From a virus: a stretch of 32,303 bases of DNA. A program made the position numbers and the translations under genes. This document shows positions 31,436 through 32,303 of this stretch, piece after piece (positions within the stretch are counted from its first letter, which is position 1; each line of letters begins with the position of its first letter). Where the stretch lies: positions 1 through 32,303 of the IMG/VR virus record IMGVR_UViG_3300002180_000016; one strand, written 5' to 3'. The notes beneath the pieces were generated by a model. It saw only the letters and a program-made list of their open reading frames with translations, ran no database searches and was not told the origin of the DNA.

Positions 31436-32303
31436 CTATGGTACTGCAGCAATGGCGCCTGAACCTTGGAATGACATAGAGAAGTCATTCATAGCTTCAA
31501 GACCACCCGACAGTGATGCTTCAGTGATAATACCGGCTCCCGTAACGCCAGTAGTGCCGTCAGGAAGATACTGTACATCGATTTCGGATCCATCCTCAAA
31601 GGCTGTCAGCATAACTTGCAATGACTGGCTGAGTGTGGTATCAGATGCATGATGCCAACCAAATGGGCGTTCCATATCAGCGACATCTGGAACGAAGAGT
31701 GCATAGTTGATTGTCTCCTCTTCCAATGCTCCAACGTTACCCGATTGTCCTTGAGTTGTGGGCATAAACCATCCGCGTGCGATGGATTTACTATTACCAT
31801 CAGGAACAATTTCGATCAACACTTTGTCGCGTGCTAGAAGTGATGCGCGATAACCGTTTGACAATGCATAAACACCGCTTAGATCGAATGCAACTGTACG
31901 CAAACCTTGAGTAAAGGTGCGGTGACCTGAGTTAGCCTGAGCCGTAGGCATATCAGTATCATCAATTGCCTCAGCAGTCATATTTAAGGAGAATGACCGT
32001 GACGTACCTAATGCAACCATTGGGAAGTAGTTGCAATCGAATGTAACTGCACCACTAGGTGTGTAAGTCGATGCGAATGTGACCCTACCGTGCAGGTAGT
32101 CAATTGATTCAATATCAGCCGCCGAAACTGGTGCAGCAGAATCATCTACAACCACTGCTGTGTCGATATCAAGCACTCGTTTAGTGATATCATCGATTTG
32201 GTAAGTTTTACCTGAGACCAGTGATGCGGCTTCGGCAGTCATTGAAGTTGTTGTACCTGCCTCTTTGATGGTGGCAACATAACCTGCGAAACCCTTGTAG
32301 AGA
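31436..32303 (-). CDS. Major tail (tube) protein, N-terminus outside window
   Basis: An ATG at 32242 exists, but the frame is open upstream to the right edge with sensible residues (KGFAGYVATIKEAGTTTSMTAEAA), so the true start lies beyond the window. At least 288 residues are seen. The protein is beta-rich, with internal DYLHGRVTFASTY, a GWFMPTTQGQSGNVGALEEETINYALF stretch read in parts, and a final SFQGSGAIAAVP that is typical of tail tube proteins. It is upstream of the G-like chaperone in the usual order. It polymerises around the tape measure to make the tail tube. Confidence 0.82.
   Translation of the reverse strand, partial: LYKGFAGYVATIKEAGTTTSMTAEAASLVSGKTYQIDDITKRVLDIDTAVVVDDSAAPVSAADIESIDYLHGRVTFASTYTPSGAVTFDCNYFPMVALGTSRSFSLNMTAEAIDDTDMPTAQANSGHRTFTQGLRTVAFDLSGVYALSNGYRASLLARDKVLIEIVPDGNSKSIARGWFMPTTQGQSGNVGALEEETINYALFVPDVADMERPFGWHHASDTTLSQSLQVMLTAFEDGSEIDVQYLPDGTTGVTGAGIITEASLSGGLEAMNDFSMSFQGSGAIAAVP

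Noticed and set aside
30979-31488. A 169-codon minus-strand frame overlapping the tail chaperone
   Set aside because: It overlaps both the chaperone and the end of the major tail protein, and has a composition unlike a folded protein. The -1 extension of the chaperone explains the gap instead.

Overview
This window is a piece of a tailed double-stranded DNA phage with a long flexible (siphovirus-type) tail. It has no rRNA, tRNA, CRISPR array or transposon that I can see, and no stretch over 300 bases without a gene. Two convergent blocks meet at about 18.95 kb, where a strong GC-rich hairpin ends the rightward block. Positions 1-18906 run rightward (+) and carry DNA metabolism. Positions 18979-32303 run leftward (-) and carry tail and lysis genes. 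The host is probably Gram-negative. An M15 endolysin, a holin of the gene-transfer-agent type and a GTA-like order of tail genes weakly suggest Proteobacteria, but nothing fixes the genus.

Rightward block. Positions 1-737 hold small unknown proteins, one with a zinc-knuckle pattern and two with hydrophobic N-termini. Next come an ATP-dependent DNA ligase and an SNF2-type helicase, then small proteins including a possible macrodomain-like one. After a probable promoter at about 4.77 kb lie a Cas4/RecB-like nuclease with Fe-S cysteines, a Sak4/RecA-like ATPase and a DUF669-type single-strand-binding candidate, a likely recombination-replication set. A terminator-like hairpin follows. Then comes a compact cassette at 7693-11651: a small HTH protein, queC, queD, queE, folE, a small unknown gene and a dpdA-like transglycosylase. 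This cassette predicts that the phage makes a 7-deazaguanine base and swaps it for guanine in its own DNA, a known defence against host restriction. The cassette's QueC has lost all four zinc cysteines and its QueD has lost two of three zinc histidines. A second hairpin lies just after dpdA. The block continues with a DNA polymerase I carrying a fused family-4 uracil-DNA-glycosylase-like domain, and then, behind a good sigma70-like promoter, a class II ribonucleotide reductase (nrdJ), a dATP/dGTP diphosphohydrolase-domain protein, a dCMP deaminase and ThyX.

Leftward block, in transcription order from the right edge: the major tail protein (its start lies outside the window); tail assembly chaperone G with an AAAAAAC slippery site giving a G-T fusion; the tape measure protein with degenerate repeats of about 80 residues; three small tail-tip proteins including a DUF6950/NlpC-P60-like one; a 1028-residue tip protein with fibronectin and lectin-like domains; a glycine-rich fibre; a small unknown; a holin-like membrane protein; a membrane-anchored unknown; an M15 endolysin; and a HOL3T-type holin.

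The genes are tightly packed, with many ATGA, TAATG and TGATG overlaps that imply translational coupling. The most notable items are the metal-site-altered QueC/QueD pair, the modification cassette bracketed by two unlike hairpins, the glycosylase-polymerase fusion, the tail frameshift, and a possible +1 frameshift or lesion at about 4.38 kb.
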